Assembly: GCF_019656655.1 (NCBI RefSeq)
Contig: NZ_BPMV01000001.1
Location: forward strand, 2,108,001 to 2,172,000
Length of the DNA: 64,000 bases
Reading direction: 5' to 3'
Source of the DNA: Tsukamurella sp. TY48
GTDB taxonomy: Bacteria; Actinomycetota; Actinomycetes; Mycobacteriales; Mycobacteriaceae
Of this stretch, positions 39,198-47,568 are shown in pieces. Within the stretch, counting starts at the first letter, position 1, and each line of letters opens with the position of its first letter. Under the pieces are notes generated by a model that did no database searches, was not told the DNA's origin, and saw nothing but the letters and a program-made list of their open reading frames with translations. A program made the position numbers and the translations under genes.

Positions 39198-39253
39198 GCC
39201 ACCAGTGGACCCGCAGCGGGCCATAGCGAGCAAAGTGCGACGCCGGGGGTTTC

Positions 39254-39270
39254 GATAGCGATTCGCTATC
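39254..39270. terminator. Perfect inverted repeat at the beta-lactamase stop
   Basis: GATAGCG and CGCTATC flank ATT, overlapping the stop codon of the beta-lactamase-like gene and 57 bp before the PBP start. It may be an ending hairpin or an operator for the PBP gene. No T tract follows. Confidence 0.4.
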
Positions 39271-40180
39271 ACTCCAGGTAGATGGGTGTGCGAAGCGCGC
39301 CGACGGCGAGCGCAGCCACCCGCCCGATGGCCGCGTCGACCCGGGGCAGGGTCGGATCGTTGCGCGCGGCGTGGGTGAACACCGCTACCGCGACCGGCCG
39401 CTCCCCGGGATAGGTGACCACGCCCGCCTCGTTGCGGAGCGCACCCAGGGTGCCGGTCTTGCCCGCGATCTCCGCTCCCGAGCCGAAGCCGGAGGCGATC
39501 CGGTGCCGGAAGGCCTGCCCGGCCAGTGCCGATCGCGCGAACGCGCAGCCCTCCGGCGAGGCGGCGGCATCCGACCAGATCGCCGCGAGCAGAGAGGTGA
39601 CATCGGCCGGGGTGGTGGCGCTGCCGAAGGTCGGATCGTACGCCCGCACCGGGCGCGACAGATCGTCGTCGGCCAGCGCCGCGAAGGCCTCGGCGACGGT
39701 GCGCGTGCCCGTCTCCGCCATCAGGGCCGCCTGGATCTCGGCATCGCCGCCGGCGATGGTGGTCGCCGTCAGTCCCAACTCCCGGGCGGTGCGCTGCACC
39801 TCGTCGAGCCCGACCAGGGTGAGCAGGGCGCCGGCGGCCGCATTGTCGGAGACCGCCATCATCGACCGCAGCAGATCGCGCACGCTCAGCTCCACCGGAT
39901 CGTCGAAGGTCGCGATACCGGTGGGTCCCGGCGTGGCCGTCCGCGGATCGACCACGACCCGCGCCCGCGGATCCAGGCGCCCCGCGTCGAAGGCCCGACA
40001 GGCCGCCACCAGCAGCACGATCTTGTACACCGACGCGGGAACCACGGGTTCGTGGCCACCCACCGACAGTGCGGCGTCGCCACCCACCACCCGTGCGTGC
40101 AGCCATCCGTTGCACCCGGCGTCGGCGAAGACCTCCGCGATCGCGGCGGCCGGATCGTCCGTCACCGGCTCAACCGCCAC
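39269..40180 (-). CDS. Class A beta-lactamase-like serine hydrolase
   Basis: A protein of about 303 residues with the class A set: Ser50-x-x-Lys53 (ASVYK), SDN at about 120, and KTGT near the C-terminus. The usual Glu166 motif ExxLN is not clear (GDAEIQAAL), so hydrolysis of beta-lactams is unproven and a peptidase role is possible. No signal peptide is visible from either start, unlike secreted enzymes. GTG 40180 is chosen because GGAG lies 8 bp upstream; GTG 40165 would give a 4-base GTGA overlap with the LysR stop. It forms an operon with the LysR gene. Confidence 0.78.
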   Translation of the reverse strand: MAVEPVTDDPAAAIAEVFADAGCNGWLHARVVGGDAALSVGGHEPVVPASVYKIVLLVAACRAFDAGRLDPRARVVVDPRTATPGPTGIATFDDPVELSVRDLLRSMMAVSDNAAAGALLTLVGLDEVQRTARELGLTATTIAGGDAEIQAALMAETGTRTVAEAFAALADDDLSRPVRAYDPTFGSATTPADVTSLLAAIWSDAAASPEGCAFARSALAGQAFRHRIASGFGSGAEIAGKTGTLGALRNEAGVVTYPGERPVAVAVFTHAARNDPTLPRVDAAIGRVAALAVGALRTPIYLE

Positions 40181-41001
40181 AGTGTCGACTCCAACCGCGC
40201 GACATCGCGGTGATCGCGGCGGCCCAGCACGCGCACCCGCAGCGGGAAATCGGGCGCCGCCCGCCGCGCGGTTCCCGGCGGCGTGGGACCACCGGCCGGG
40301 ACCAGTGCGAAGGCGAGTCCGGCCGCCACCGCGGCGTGGGTGGCGGCCTCCGTCTCGGAGATCCGCGGCTGCGCCGTGATCCCCCGGGCGGTGAGCCGGT
40401 CGAGCAGCAGATCGGCCGCGGGCGGGTTCGCCGCGCGCGGCGGCATCGCCACCTGCAGGCCCGAGAGCTCGCGCAGGCGCGGCGAGCGGAAGTCCTCCGG
40501 GACCAGGAAATCGCGCGGCAGGGCGATCACCGGGCCCGACGGCGCACCGTCGGACAGCACCGGATGCTCGACCACCGCCGCGTCCAACAGGTCCTCCGCG
40601 ACCGCCCGCGCGAGCTGCGGCGACGGCCCCGCGGACAGGGTGAGCGGATCGGGATCGTCGCGCAGCCCCGCGCCGCACGCCGTGGCGGTGGCACCGTCGA
40701 GCGCATCGCACAGCGCCACCCGGCGCTGTCCGGTCCCCGCGCCGAGCCGGGCCGCCTCGGCGACGAAGCGGTCGGCATCGCCCACCATGACCCGGGCGCG
40801 GGGGAGCAGCTCGCGCGCCGCGGGCGTGAGGTCGGCGCCGCGGCGACTGCGGTCGATGAGGGTGACCCCGAGCGCCTCCTCCAGGCGCCGCAGCCCGGCC
40901 GAGACCGGTGGCTGGGTGATCCCGAGCCGGTCCGCCGCGCGCCCGAAGTGCTGCTCCTCGGCCACCGCGACGAAGAACCGCAGGTGCCGGATCAGATCCA
41001 T
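40162..41001 (-). CDS. LysR-family transcriptional regulator
   Basis: A 279-residue regulator. The N-terminal HTH (FFVAVAEEQHFGRAADRLGITQPPVSAGLRRLEEALGVTLIDRS) is textbook LysR, and the shorter C-terminal domain is the substrate-binding fold. It overlaps the beta-lactamase-like gene, which is a gene arrangement unlike AmpR (normally divergent), so the two are co-expressed. It is divergent from the PucR gene with a 108-bp gap. The inducer is unknown. Confidence 0.9.
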   Translation of the reverse strand: MDLIRHLRFFVAVAEEQHFGRAADRLGITQPPVSAGLRRLEEALGVTLIDRSRRGADLTPAARELLPRARVMVGDADRFVAEAARLGAGTGQRRVALCDALDGATATACGAGLRDDPDPLTLSAGPSPQLARAVAEDLLDAAVVEHPVLSDGAPSGPVIALPRDFLVPEDFRSPRLRELSGLQVAMPPRAANPPAADLLLDRLTARGITAQPRISETEAATHAAVAAGLAFALVPAGGPTPPGTARRAAPDFPLRVRVLGRRDHRDVARLESTLWRLSR

Positions 41002-41109
41002 GGTGCGGAGTGTAGCGGCGCCCCGCCGACCTCGGACGACGCTGAACCCCACGATCGAGCCCGTGAATTCGCGTACGCAAACGGGACGGACCGACCACAA
41101 TCGACAACT

Positions 41110-42330
41110 GTGAGCCACGCCACAGGGGAGAGCGTCGTCGCGGACGTCGGGTGCATCCGCGACGAACTGGCGTCGCGGATCGACATCGTGACGGCCGGCG
41201 CCGTCGCGCGGATCCGGGCCGAGGTCCCGTTCTACGCCACCGACGACATCGTCTCCGACCGGCTGCTCGCCGCCACCGTGCGCGACAACCTGCTCTTCAT
41301 CATCGACTCGCTCACCGCGCCCACCTTCGACACCGCGCCGGCCGAGATCACCGGCCGCACCCGCGCCGAACTCGGCGTCCCCCTGGCCTCCGTCATGCAC
41401 GCGTACCGGATCGGCGTGCACCGAATCTGGGAGGAGGTCATGGTGATCGCGGACGAGCGCCCCGAACTGAGCCGCCAGGCCCTGCTCAGCGCCGCGCAGC
41501 ACATGTGGCAGGCGCAGGACGTGTACGTCGATGCGATGGCGGCCGCCCATCGGGACCGCACCACCGAGCAGGTGCTCGACGATGCGGCCGAGCGGGCGGT
41601 GCTCGCCGAATACCTTTTGCAGGGCCGGATTCCGAGCGATCAGAGCCTGTGGGAGATCGCCACCCTGCTGCGCCTGCCCACCACCGGTCCGTACCTGGCC
41701 GTCGCCGCGGCGACCGAGATCGGGCGGCACCCGCTCCCCGGTATCGCCGACCGGTTGCGCGCCCTCGACGCCTACTCCGCGTGGCGCCTGCTGCCCGACC
41801 AGCTGATCGGCATCGTCCACGCGCCGACCGCCGAGATCCGCGCCGCGGTGATCGACCTGCTGCGCCGTGTGGCCACCGGCCGCGTCGGCGTGAGCGCGCC
41901 GTTCGCCGAGCTCCGCGACACTCCCCAGGGTCTGAACTTCGCGCGCCGCGAGCTGATCGGCCCCGGTGCGGGCGTCTCGGTGTTCGACGGATCGGTGCTG
42001 GGCACCGCCGCGATCGCGGCCCCCGAGACCACCGTCGACCTGGCGCGCGGCGTGCTCCGCGAGCTGTACCGGTTGCCCGACGACGATCGCGAGCCGCTGC
42101 AGGAGACCTTCCGCGCCTGGGTAGCGCACGACGGCAACGTCAAGGACGCCGCCGCCGAGCTCTACGTGCACCCGAACACCGTGCGGCACCGCCTGCGCCG
42201 GGTGGAGCAGCTGACCGGGAGGTCGGTGAACTCGCCACGGGAGCTCGCCGAGCTGTGCCTCGCCTTCGAGGTCGATGCCCGGATCGGCGTCGGCCGCACC
42301 CGCGATTCCCCGATCGACCCAGTGCGGTGA
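41110..42330 (+). CDS. PucR-family transcriptional regulator
   Basis: A 406-residue regulator with an N-terminal RsbR-like helical region (about 10-160), a middle GGDEF-related domain, and the C-terminal PucR HTH (NVKDAAAELYVHPNTVRHRLRRVEQLTG). The GTG at 41110 has no strong Shine-Dalgarno. It sits 126 bp before the acyl-CoA ligase and PHA genes on the same strand and may activate or repress them. An inverted repeat lies in that gap. Such PucR proteins commonly control the next catabolic operon in actinobacteria. Confidence 0.85.
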   Translation: MSHATGESVVADVGCIRDELASRIDIVTAGAVARIRAEVPFYATDDIVSDRLLAATVRDNLLFIIDSLTAPTFDTAPAEITGRTRAELGVPLASVMHAYRIGVHRIWEEVMVIADERPELSRQALLSAAQHMWQAQDVYVDAMAAAHRDRTTEQVLDDAAERAVLAEYLLQGRIPSDQSLWEIATLLRLPTTGPYLAVAAATEIGRHPLPGIADRLRALDAYSAWRLLPDQLIGIVHAPTAEIRAAVIDLLRRVATGRVGVSAPFAELRDTPQGLNFARRELIGPGAGVSVFDGSVLGTAAIAAPETTVDLARGVLRELYRLPDDDREPLQETFRAWVAHDGNVKDAAAELYVHPNTVRHRLRRVEQLTGRSVNSPRELAELCLAFEVDARIGVGRTRDSPIDPVR

Positions 42331-42380
42331 CCCCGCCCGTTGTGCGCCGTGACACCCCACGGACCGAAACGTTGTTCCGT

Positions 42381-42401
42381 CACCATAGCCACCCGATGGT
42401 G
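42381..42401. promoter_or_regulatory. Inverted repeat before the PHA operon
   Basis: CACCAT and ATGGTG flank a 9-bp spacer, 55 bp upstream of the acyl-CoA ligase start. The AACGTT palindrome lies just left of it (42369-42374). The pair is a possible operator for the PucR protein or another PHA regulator. Confidence 0.35.
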
Positions 42402-42456
42402 TCGCCAGTCACTCTGAATACAGACGAAATCACCGCCGACGCGTAAGGACCGCCCG

Positions 42457-43959
42457 ATGTCGAACCTCGCCGAAAACCTCACTGCCGCAGCCGCTGCGCG
42501 GCCGGACGCCCTCGCCCTCAAGTGCGACGACCTGGAGTACACCTACGCCGCCTTCGATGAGGCCTCGGCGCGTTTTGCGAGCTATCTCGCCGAGCAGGGC
42601 ATCGAACCGGGCGACCGGGTGGGCATCATGCTGCCCAACACCCCGGCCTTCGCGGTGGTCTTCTACGGGATCATGCGGCGCGGCGCGGTGGCCGTGCCGA
42701 TGAACCCGCTGCTCAAGGCCGCGGAGGTGGAGTACTACCTGGCCAACACCGGAGCCAAGGCCCTGTTCGCCACGCCGGTCTTCGCCGACGACGCCGAGGC
42801 CGGCGCGAAGGCCGCCGGGGCCTCCTGCCATTTCGGCGACGATGCGGCGCTGGCCACCCTGCTCGCGAAGCACGAGCCGGCCTCCGCCGTCGAACCCCGC
42901 GACGGCGGCGACACCGCGGTCATCCTGCACACCTCGGGCACCACCGGAAAGCCCAAGGGCGCCGAGCTGACCCATCAGGGTCTCGGCATGAACTGCGAGA
43001 TCTCGGGCCGCACCCTGCTGCACCTGACCGGTGACGACGTGGTGATGGGGTGCCTGCCGCTGTTCCACGTCTTCGGCCTCACCTGCGGACTGAACGCCGC
43101 CGTGCGCTTCGGATCCACGCTCACCCTGATCCCGCGATTCGAGCCGCGCAAGGCGATCGAGGTGATCGGTCGCGACAAGGTGACCGTCTTCCTCGGTGTG
43201 CCCACGATGTACGCGGCGCTGGTCGCCGCCCTGCAGCCGGGCGACGACGTCTCCTCGCTGCGCGCCTGCGGCTCGGGCGGCGCGGCGCTGCCGCTGCAGG
43301 TGATCACCGACTTCGAGGCGGCCTTCGACGCGATCATCATGGAGGGCTACGGCCTGTCCGAGACCTCGCCCGTCGCGTCCTTCAACCACCCGGACAAGCC
43401 GCGCAAGGCCGGCACCATCGGCACGCCCATCGAGGGCGTGCAGATGCGCTGCGTGGACGACAGCGGCAATGAAGTGCCCCAGGGTGAGCGCGGCGAGGTG
43501 CAGGTGCGCGGCCACAACATCATGAAGGGCTACTGGAACCTGCCCGAGGCCACCGCGGCGTCGATCGACGAGAACGGCTGGTTCTCCACCGGCGACATCG
43601 GCATCGTCGACGAGGACGGCTACTTCTCCATCGTCGACCGCAAGAAGGAGATGATCATCCGCGGCGGCCTGAACGTGTACCCGCGCGAGATCGAAGAGGT
43701 GCTCTACAGCCACCCGGAGATCGCCGAGGCCGCCGTGGTCGGCATCCCCCACGACACGCTCGGTGAGGAGGTCGGTGCCGCCGTCGCGCTCAAGGCCGGT
43801 GCCGCGATCACCGCCGAGGCCATCCGCGATTTCGTCAAGGAGCGCGTGGCCTCCTACAAGTACCCGCGCCACGTCTGGCTGCTGACCGAGCTCCCCAAGG
43901 GCGCCACGGGCAAGGTCCAGAAGCGCGACATCGCCGTCCCCGAGCAGTTCACCGCCTGA
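42457..43959 (+). CDS. Acyl-CoA synthetase (FadD-type) at the head of the PHA operon
   Basis: A 500-residue AMP-forming ligase that activates a fatty acid with ATP and CoA. Marks are the P-loop HTSGTTGKPKG near residue 158, EGYGLSETSP, STGDIG and the C-terminal catalytic Lys in GATGKVQKRD. It is 21 bp before phaC, so it probably feeds acyl-CoA into beta-oxidation and then, through PhaJ, to PHA. Chain length preference is not visible. A TA-free GC-rich coding bias agrees with the neighbours. Confidence 0.88.
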   Translation: MSNLAENLTAAAAARPDALALKCDDLEYTYAAFDEASARFASYLAEQGIEPGDRVGIMLPNTPAFAVVFYGIMRRGAVAVPMNPLLKAAEVEYYLANTGAKALFATPVFADDAEAGAKAAGASCHFGDDAALATLLAKHEPASAVEPRDGGDTAVILHTSGTTGKPKGAELTHQGLGMNCEISGRTLLHLTGDDVVMGCLPLFHVFGLTCGLNAAVRFGSTLTLIPRFEPRKAIEVIGRDKVTVFLGVPTMYAALVAALQPGDDVSSLRACGSGGAALPLQVITDFEAAFDAIIMEGYGLSETSPVASFNHPDKPRKAGTIGTPIEGVQMRCVDDSGNEVPQGERGEVQVRGHNIMKGYWNLPEATAASIDENGWFSTGDIGIVDEDGYFSIVDRKKEMIIRGGLNVYPREIEEVLYSHPEIAEAAVVGIPHDTLGEEVGAAVALKAGAAITAEAIRDFVKERVASYKYPRHVWLLTELPKGATGKVQKRDIAVPEQFTA

Positions 43960-43980
43960 GACCGAAGAGGACTGAACGAT

Positions 43981-45690
43981 ATGACCGACGCCAAGAACAC
44001 CGACGATCTCACCAACGCCGACGAGCTGGGTGCCCCGCTCGACATGCTGCTGGTGAACTCCACCAAGTCCTTCGCCTCCCGGATGATGCCCAACGCCTCC
44101 TGGGCGCGGATGGCGCAGTCGCTGGCCGGTAAGCCCGTCACCGTCGCCGAGCGCGGCGCGGGCCTGGCCAAGGAGCTCGGGCTGATCGCCGCGGGCAAGA
44201 GCCAGCGGGCACCGAAGAAGGGCGACCGCCGCTTCGCCGACCCCGCGTGGACCCAGAATCCGCTGCTGCACCGCGTGGAGCAGGCGTACCTGGCCGCCTC
44301 GGACACCGCCGATCAGCTCTACGAGGACGCCGACCTGGACTGGAAGGACGCCGAGCGGATGCGGTTCGTGCTCGACAACGTGATCGAGGGCGCCGCACCC
44401 ACCAACATCCCCGGCCTCAACCCGTCGGGCTGGAAGGCCCTCATCGACACCGGCGGCCTGTCGGCGGTGCGCGGCGCGAAGGCCTTCGTGCGGGACATGT
44501 CGAAGCACCCCCGCATCCCCGCGATGATCGAGCCCGACGCGTACAAGGTGGGCGAGACCATCGCCGTCACCAAGGGCACGGTGGTGTTGCGCACCCCGAT
44601 GTTCGAGCTGATCCACTACGCGCCGCAGACCAAGCAGGTGCGCGAGGTGCCGCTGCTGATGGTGCCGCCCGTGATCAACAAGTTCTACATCATGGACATC
44701 GCGCCGGGCCGCAGCCTGATCGAGTACTACCTCAAGGGCGGCCAGCAGGTGTTCGCCGTGTCCTGGCGCAATCCCTCACCGGAGCATCGGGATTGGGGCT
44801 TCGACGAGTACGGTGCCGCGATCGTGCGGGCGCTGGACGCGATCCAGGTGATCACCGGCGCGGACAAGGCCAACGTCTTCGCCACCTGCTCCGGCGGCAT
44901 CCTCACCTCGATGACGCTCTCGCACCTGTTCGCCACCGGGCACGGCGACCGCATCGCCGGCCTCACGCTGGGCGTGACCGTGCTCGACCAGAGCCACGCC
45001 GGCCTCGGCTCGGCGCTCGCCAGCCAGAAGGCGGCGGACGCGGCGATCCGCACCTCGGCGAGCCAGGGCTATCTCGACGGTGCCGCCATGGCCGAGATGT
45101 TCGCCTGGCTGCGGCCCACCGACCTGGTGTGGCGGTACTGGGTGAACAACTACATCGAGGGGAAGTCGCCCGCGCCCTTCGACGTGCTGTTCTGGAACGC
45201 CGACACCACCCGGATGACGGCGGCCCTGCACAAGGACATGGTGCTCATGGGGCTGAACAACACCCTGGTCACGCCGGGTGAGCAGACCATGATGGGCACG
45301 CCGGTCGATCTGTCCAAGATCGAGTGCGACGCCTACGTCCTCGGCGGCATCTCGGACCACATCTGCCCGTGGCAGGCCACTGAGCGCAGCGCCGCCCTGC
45401 TGGGCAGTAAGGACAACACCTACGTGCTCTCGACCGCCGGACACATCGCCTCGCTGGTGAACCCTCCCGGTAACCCGAAGTCGTCGTTCCGCACCGCGCC
45501 CGTGGTGCACGGCCAGACGCCGGAGGAGTGGTTCGAGAGCGCCGAGAAGCAGGCCGGCTCGTGGTGGCCGCACCACCTGGAATGGCTGAACGCGCGCAGC
45601 GGCGCCGAGGTCGACGCGCCCAGTCAGCTGGGCGCCCCCGGCTACGAGCCGCTGGCCCCGGCACCCGGCACCTTCGTGCTCGAGAACTGA
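43981..45690 (+). CDS. phaC: Polyhydroxyalkanoate synthase
   Basis: A 569-residue polymerase that builds PHA from (R)-3-hydroxyacyl-CoA. The triad is Cys303 (in ATCSGG, the PHA version of the lipase box), Asp459 (GGISDHICPW) and His488 (AGHIAS). The N-terminal part (about 20-110) matches the PhaC_N domain with WTQNPLLHRVEQAYL. Length and single-subunit layout fit class I or II; neighbours PhaJ and a medium-chain PhaZ favour medium-chain monomers. The first Gly of the GxCxG box is Ala here, a mild departure. Confidence 0.9.
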   Translation: MTDAKNTDDLTNADELGAPLDMLLVNSTKSFASRMMPNASWARMAQSLAGKPVTVAERGAGLAKELGLIAAGKSQRAPKKGDRRFADPAWTQNPLLHRVEQAYLAASDTADQLYEDADLDWKDAERMRFVLDNVIEGAAPTNIPGLNPSGWKALIDTGGLSAVRGAKAFVRDMSKHPRIPAMIEPDAYKVGETIAVTKGTVVLRTPMFELIHYAPQTKQVREVPLLMVPPVINKFYIMDIAPGRSLIEYYLKGGQQVFAVSWRNPSPEHRDWGFDEYGAAIVRALDAIQVITGADKANVFATCSGGILTSMTLSHLFATGHGDRIAGLTLGVTVLDQSHAGLGSALASQKAADAAIRTSASQGYLDGAAMAEMFAWLRPTDLVWRYWVNNYIEGKSPAPFDVLFWNADTTRMTAALHKDMVLMGLNNTLVTPGEQTMMGTPVDLSKIECDAYVLGGISDHICPWQATERSAALLGSKDNTYVLSTAGHIASLVNPPGNPKSSFRTAPVVHGQTPEEWFESAEKQAGSWWPHHLEWLNARSGAEVDAPSQLGAPGYEPLAPAPGTFVLEN

Positions 45691-45717
45691 TACCCGACAA
45701 CGGATACGGAGACTTCC

Positions 45718-46170
45718 ATGAGCACCACCGTCGCCACCCCCGCGGACCTGCTCGGTCTGGTGGGAACCCCGATGGGCACCACCGACTGGCTCACCATCGA
45801 CCAGGATCGGGTGAACCTGTTCGCCGACGCCACGGGCGATCACCAGTGGATCCACACCGATCCCGAGCGGGCCGCCGCCGGACCGTACGGCCGCACCATC
45901 GCGCACGGCTACCTCACCCTCTCGCTGGCGCCCGTGCTGGTGGGGCAGGTGGTCACCGTCGAGAAGTTCGACGCGGCGGTGAACTACGGCCTCAACAAGG
46001 TGCGCTTCCCGGCGCCGGTCCCGGTGGGATCGAAGATCCGGGCCACCGTGGAACTGGCTGCGGCGCAGGAGAAGCCCTTCGGTATCGAGGCCACCTTCCG
46101 GCTCACCTACGAGGTGGAGGGCGGCGACCGTCCGGCCTGCATCGCGGAGACGGTGGTGCTGTACCGATGA
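45718..46170 (+). CDS. phaJ: (R)-specific enoyl-CoA hydratase, MaoC-like
   Basis: A 150-residue hot-dog protein. The hydratase motif is clear: Asp in FADATGDHQWIHTDPERAAAGPYGRTIAHGYLTLSL, where Asp and His form the catalytic dyad. It turns enoyl-CoA from beta-oxidation into (R)-3-hydroxyacyl-CoA, the PhaC substrate. The gene lies 27 bp after phaC and overlaps the following phaZ by four bases, so its role in PHA supply follows from both family and place. Confidence 0.9.
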   Translation: MSTTVATPADLLGLVGTPMGTTDWLTIDQDRVNLFADATGDHQWIHTDPERAAAGPYGRTIAHGYLTLSLAPVLVGQVVTVEKFDAAVNYGLNKVRFPAPVPVGSKIRATVELAAAQEKPFGIEATFRLTYEVEGGDRPACIAETVVLYR

Positions 46171-47066
46171 CCGACGAGGAGCGGGCGCCGGCCGATCAGG
46201 CCGGGGCCGAGGAACTGCCGGACATCTTCATCGCGACCGGCGGCCAACGGATCCGGGTGCGCTACCGCCCGGGCGTGGGGGTGCCGCTGGTGGTGTGCAA
46301 CGGCATCGGCGCGAGCCTCGAGGTGCTCGACCCGTTCGTCGACGCGCTCGATCCGCAGCGGCCGGTGATCCGGTTCGACGCACCCGGTACCGGTGAATCC
46401 CCGGCGTCGCTGCTGCCCTACGGATTCCCGTATCTGGCCTGGGTTCTCGGTCGTGTCCTGGACGATCTCGGAGTCGGCGTGGTCGATGTGCTGGGGCTGT
46501 CCTGGGGTGGCGCGCTGGCGCAGCAGTTCGCCTTCCAGAATCCGTGGCGCTGCCGCCGGCTGATCCTGGTGTCCACGGGGACCGGCGCCGTCATGATCCC
46601 CGGTAACCCGCTGGTGCTGCGGAAGATGCTGACCCCGCGGCGGTTCAAGGACCCCACGTACGGCGCTCAGATCGCGGGCGAGCTGTACGGGGGCACCGTC
46701 CGGGAGGACGGGCAGGACGTGGCCGAGATCTTCATCAAGCAGCTGCACGCGGGGTCGAAGGTGGGCTACGTGCACCAGTTGCTGGCCGGCGCGGTGTGGA
46801 CCTCGCTCTTCGCGCTGCCCGCGATCCGGCAGAAGACGCTGATCATGGCCGGTGAGGACGATCCGATCATCCCGATGGCGAACGCTAAGATCATGAAGAA
46901 GCTGATGCCCCGGGCCACCCTGTTCACCCACCCCGGCGGCCACGTCGATCTGGTGACCAACGCGGCGAAACTGGTGCCGGTGATCGACGAGTTCCTGGGC
47001 GCCCCGCACATCGGCAAGCGCACTTGGCGCGGGCGTCCGGCCGAACCGCTCACTCCGGGCGGGTAG
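46167..47066 (+). CDS. phaZ: Intracellular medium-chain PHA depolymerase
   Basis: A 299-residue alpha/beta hydrolase. Ser112 is in GLSWGGALAQQFA, with Asp231/232 (GEDDPIIP) and His259 (GGHVDLV). The segments CNGIGASLEVLDPFVDALDP and GTGAVMIPGNPLVLRKMLTPRRF strongly resemble the PhaZ of pseudomonads rather than ordinary esterases. It breaks down stored PHA, so synthesis and reuse are in one operon. The start ATG overlaps the phaJ stop (ATGA). Confidence 0.88.
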   Translation: MTDEERAPADQAGAEELPDIFIATGGQRIRVRYRPGVGVPLVVCNGIGASLEVLDPFVDALDPQRPVIRFDAPGTGESPASLLPYGFPYLAWVLGRVLDDLGVGVVDVLGLSWGGALAQQFAFQNPWRCRRLILVSTGTGAVMIPGNPLVLRKMLTPRRFKDPTYGAQIAGELYGGTVREDGQDVAEIFIKQLHAGSKVGYVHQLLAGAVWTSLFALPAIRQKTLIMAGEDDPIIPMANAKIMKKLMPRATLFTHPGGHVDLVTNAAKLVPVIDEFLGAPHIGKRTWRGRPAEPLTPGG

Positions 47067-47082
47067 GAGACTCCCGCAAGTA

Positions 47083-47097
47083 CTGGAATGATTCCAG
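47083..47097. promoter_or_regulatory. FurA-like operator
   Basis: CTGGAA and TTCCAG flank TGA, a perfect 6-bp inverted repeat 22 bp before the Fur start. It closely resembles the autoregulatory FurA boxes known upstream of furA in mycobacteria and Streptomyces. It probably overlaps the promoter and gives autorepression. Confidence 0.7.
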
Positions 47098-47118
47098 AAT
47101 CAGGCGTAGCCTACGGAC

Positions 47119-47544
47119 ATGGCAGACGGCCCCACCGCTGAGGACCGGCTGCGGTCCGTGGGCCTGCGCATCACCGCACCCCGGGTGGCCGCACTCGGCT
47201 ACCTCGACGGCCACCCGCACGCGACCGCGGACGACGTGGCCGAGCACCTGCGTGCGCAGCTCGGCACCGTCGCCACGCAGACCGTCTACGACGTGCTGCG
47301 CGTGTGCACCGAGAAGGGCCTGCTGCGCCGCATCGAGCCCGCGGGTTCGGCGGTGCGCTACGAGGGCCGCGTCGGCGACAATCACCACCACCTGGTGTGC
47401 CGCAACTGCGGCCGGATCATCGATGTCGACTGCGTGGTGGGCGCCGCGCCGTGTCTTACCCCCGACGACGACCACGGCTTCGTGATCGACGAGGCCGAGG
47501 TCACCTTCTGGGGCTACTGCGGCGACTGCGCTGCGTCCCGCTGA
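47119..47544 (+). CDS. Fur-family metalloregulator (FurA-type)
   Basis: A 141-residue regulator with a winged-helix domain (RITAPRVAALGYLDGHPHATADDVAEHLR ... TQTVYDVLRVCTEKGLLRRI) and a metal-binding domain with NHHHLVCRNCGRIIDVDC and a C-terminal CGDC pair, which are two CxxC zinc motifs. A FurA-type box lies upstream. In mycobacteria furA is followed by katG; here the next gene is on the other strand and no catalase is near. Targets in this organism are therefore elsewhere or differ. Confidence 0.88.
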   Translation: MADGPTAEDRLRSVGLRITAPRVAALGYLDGHPHATADDVAEHLRAQLGTVATQTVYDVLRVCTEKGLLRRIEPAGSAVRYEGRVGDNHHHLVCRNCGRIIDVDCVVGAAPCLTPDDDHGFVIDEAEVTFWGYCGDCAASR

Positions 47545-47568
47545 TCCGGAAAGTCGCGGGTCGCGTCG

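Noticed and set aside
39269-41107. A 612-residue fusion of LysR-region sequence with the beta-lactamase
   Set aside because: The upstream half is a shadow of the LysR gene; the true protein starts at GTG 40180 or 40165.
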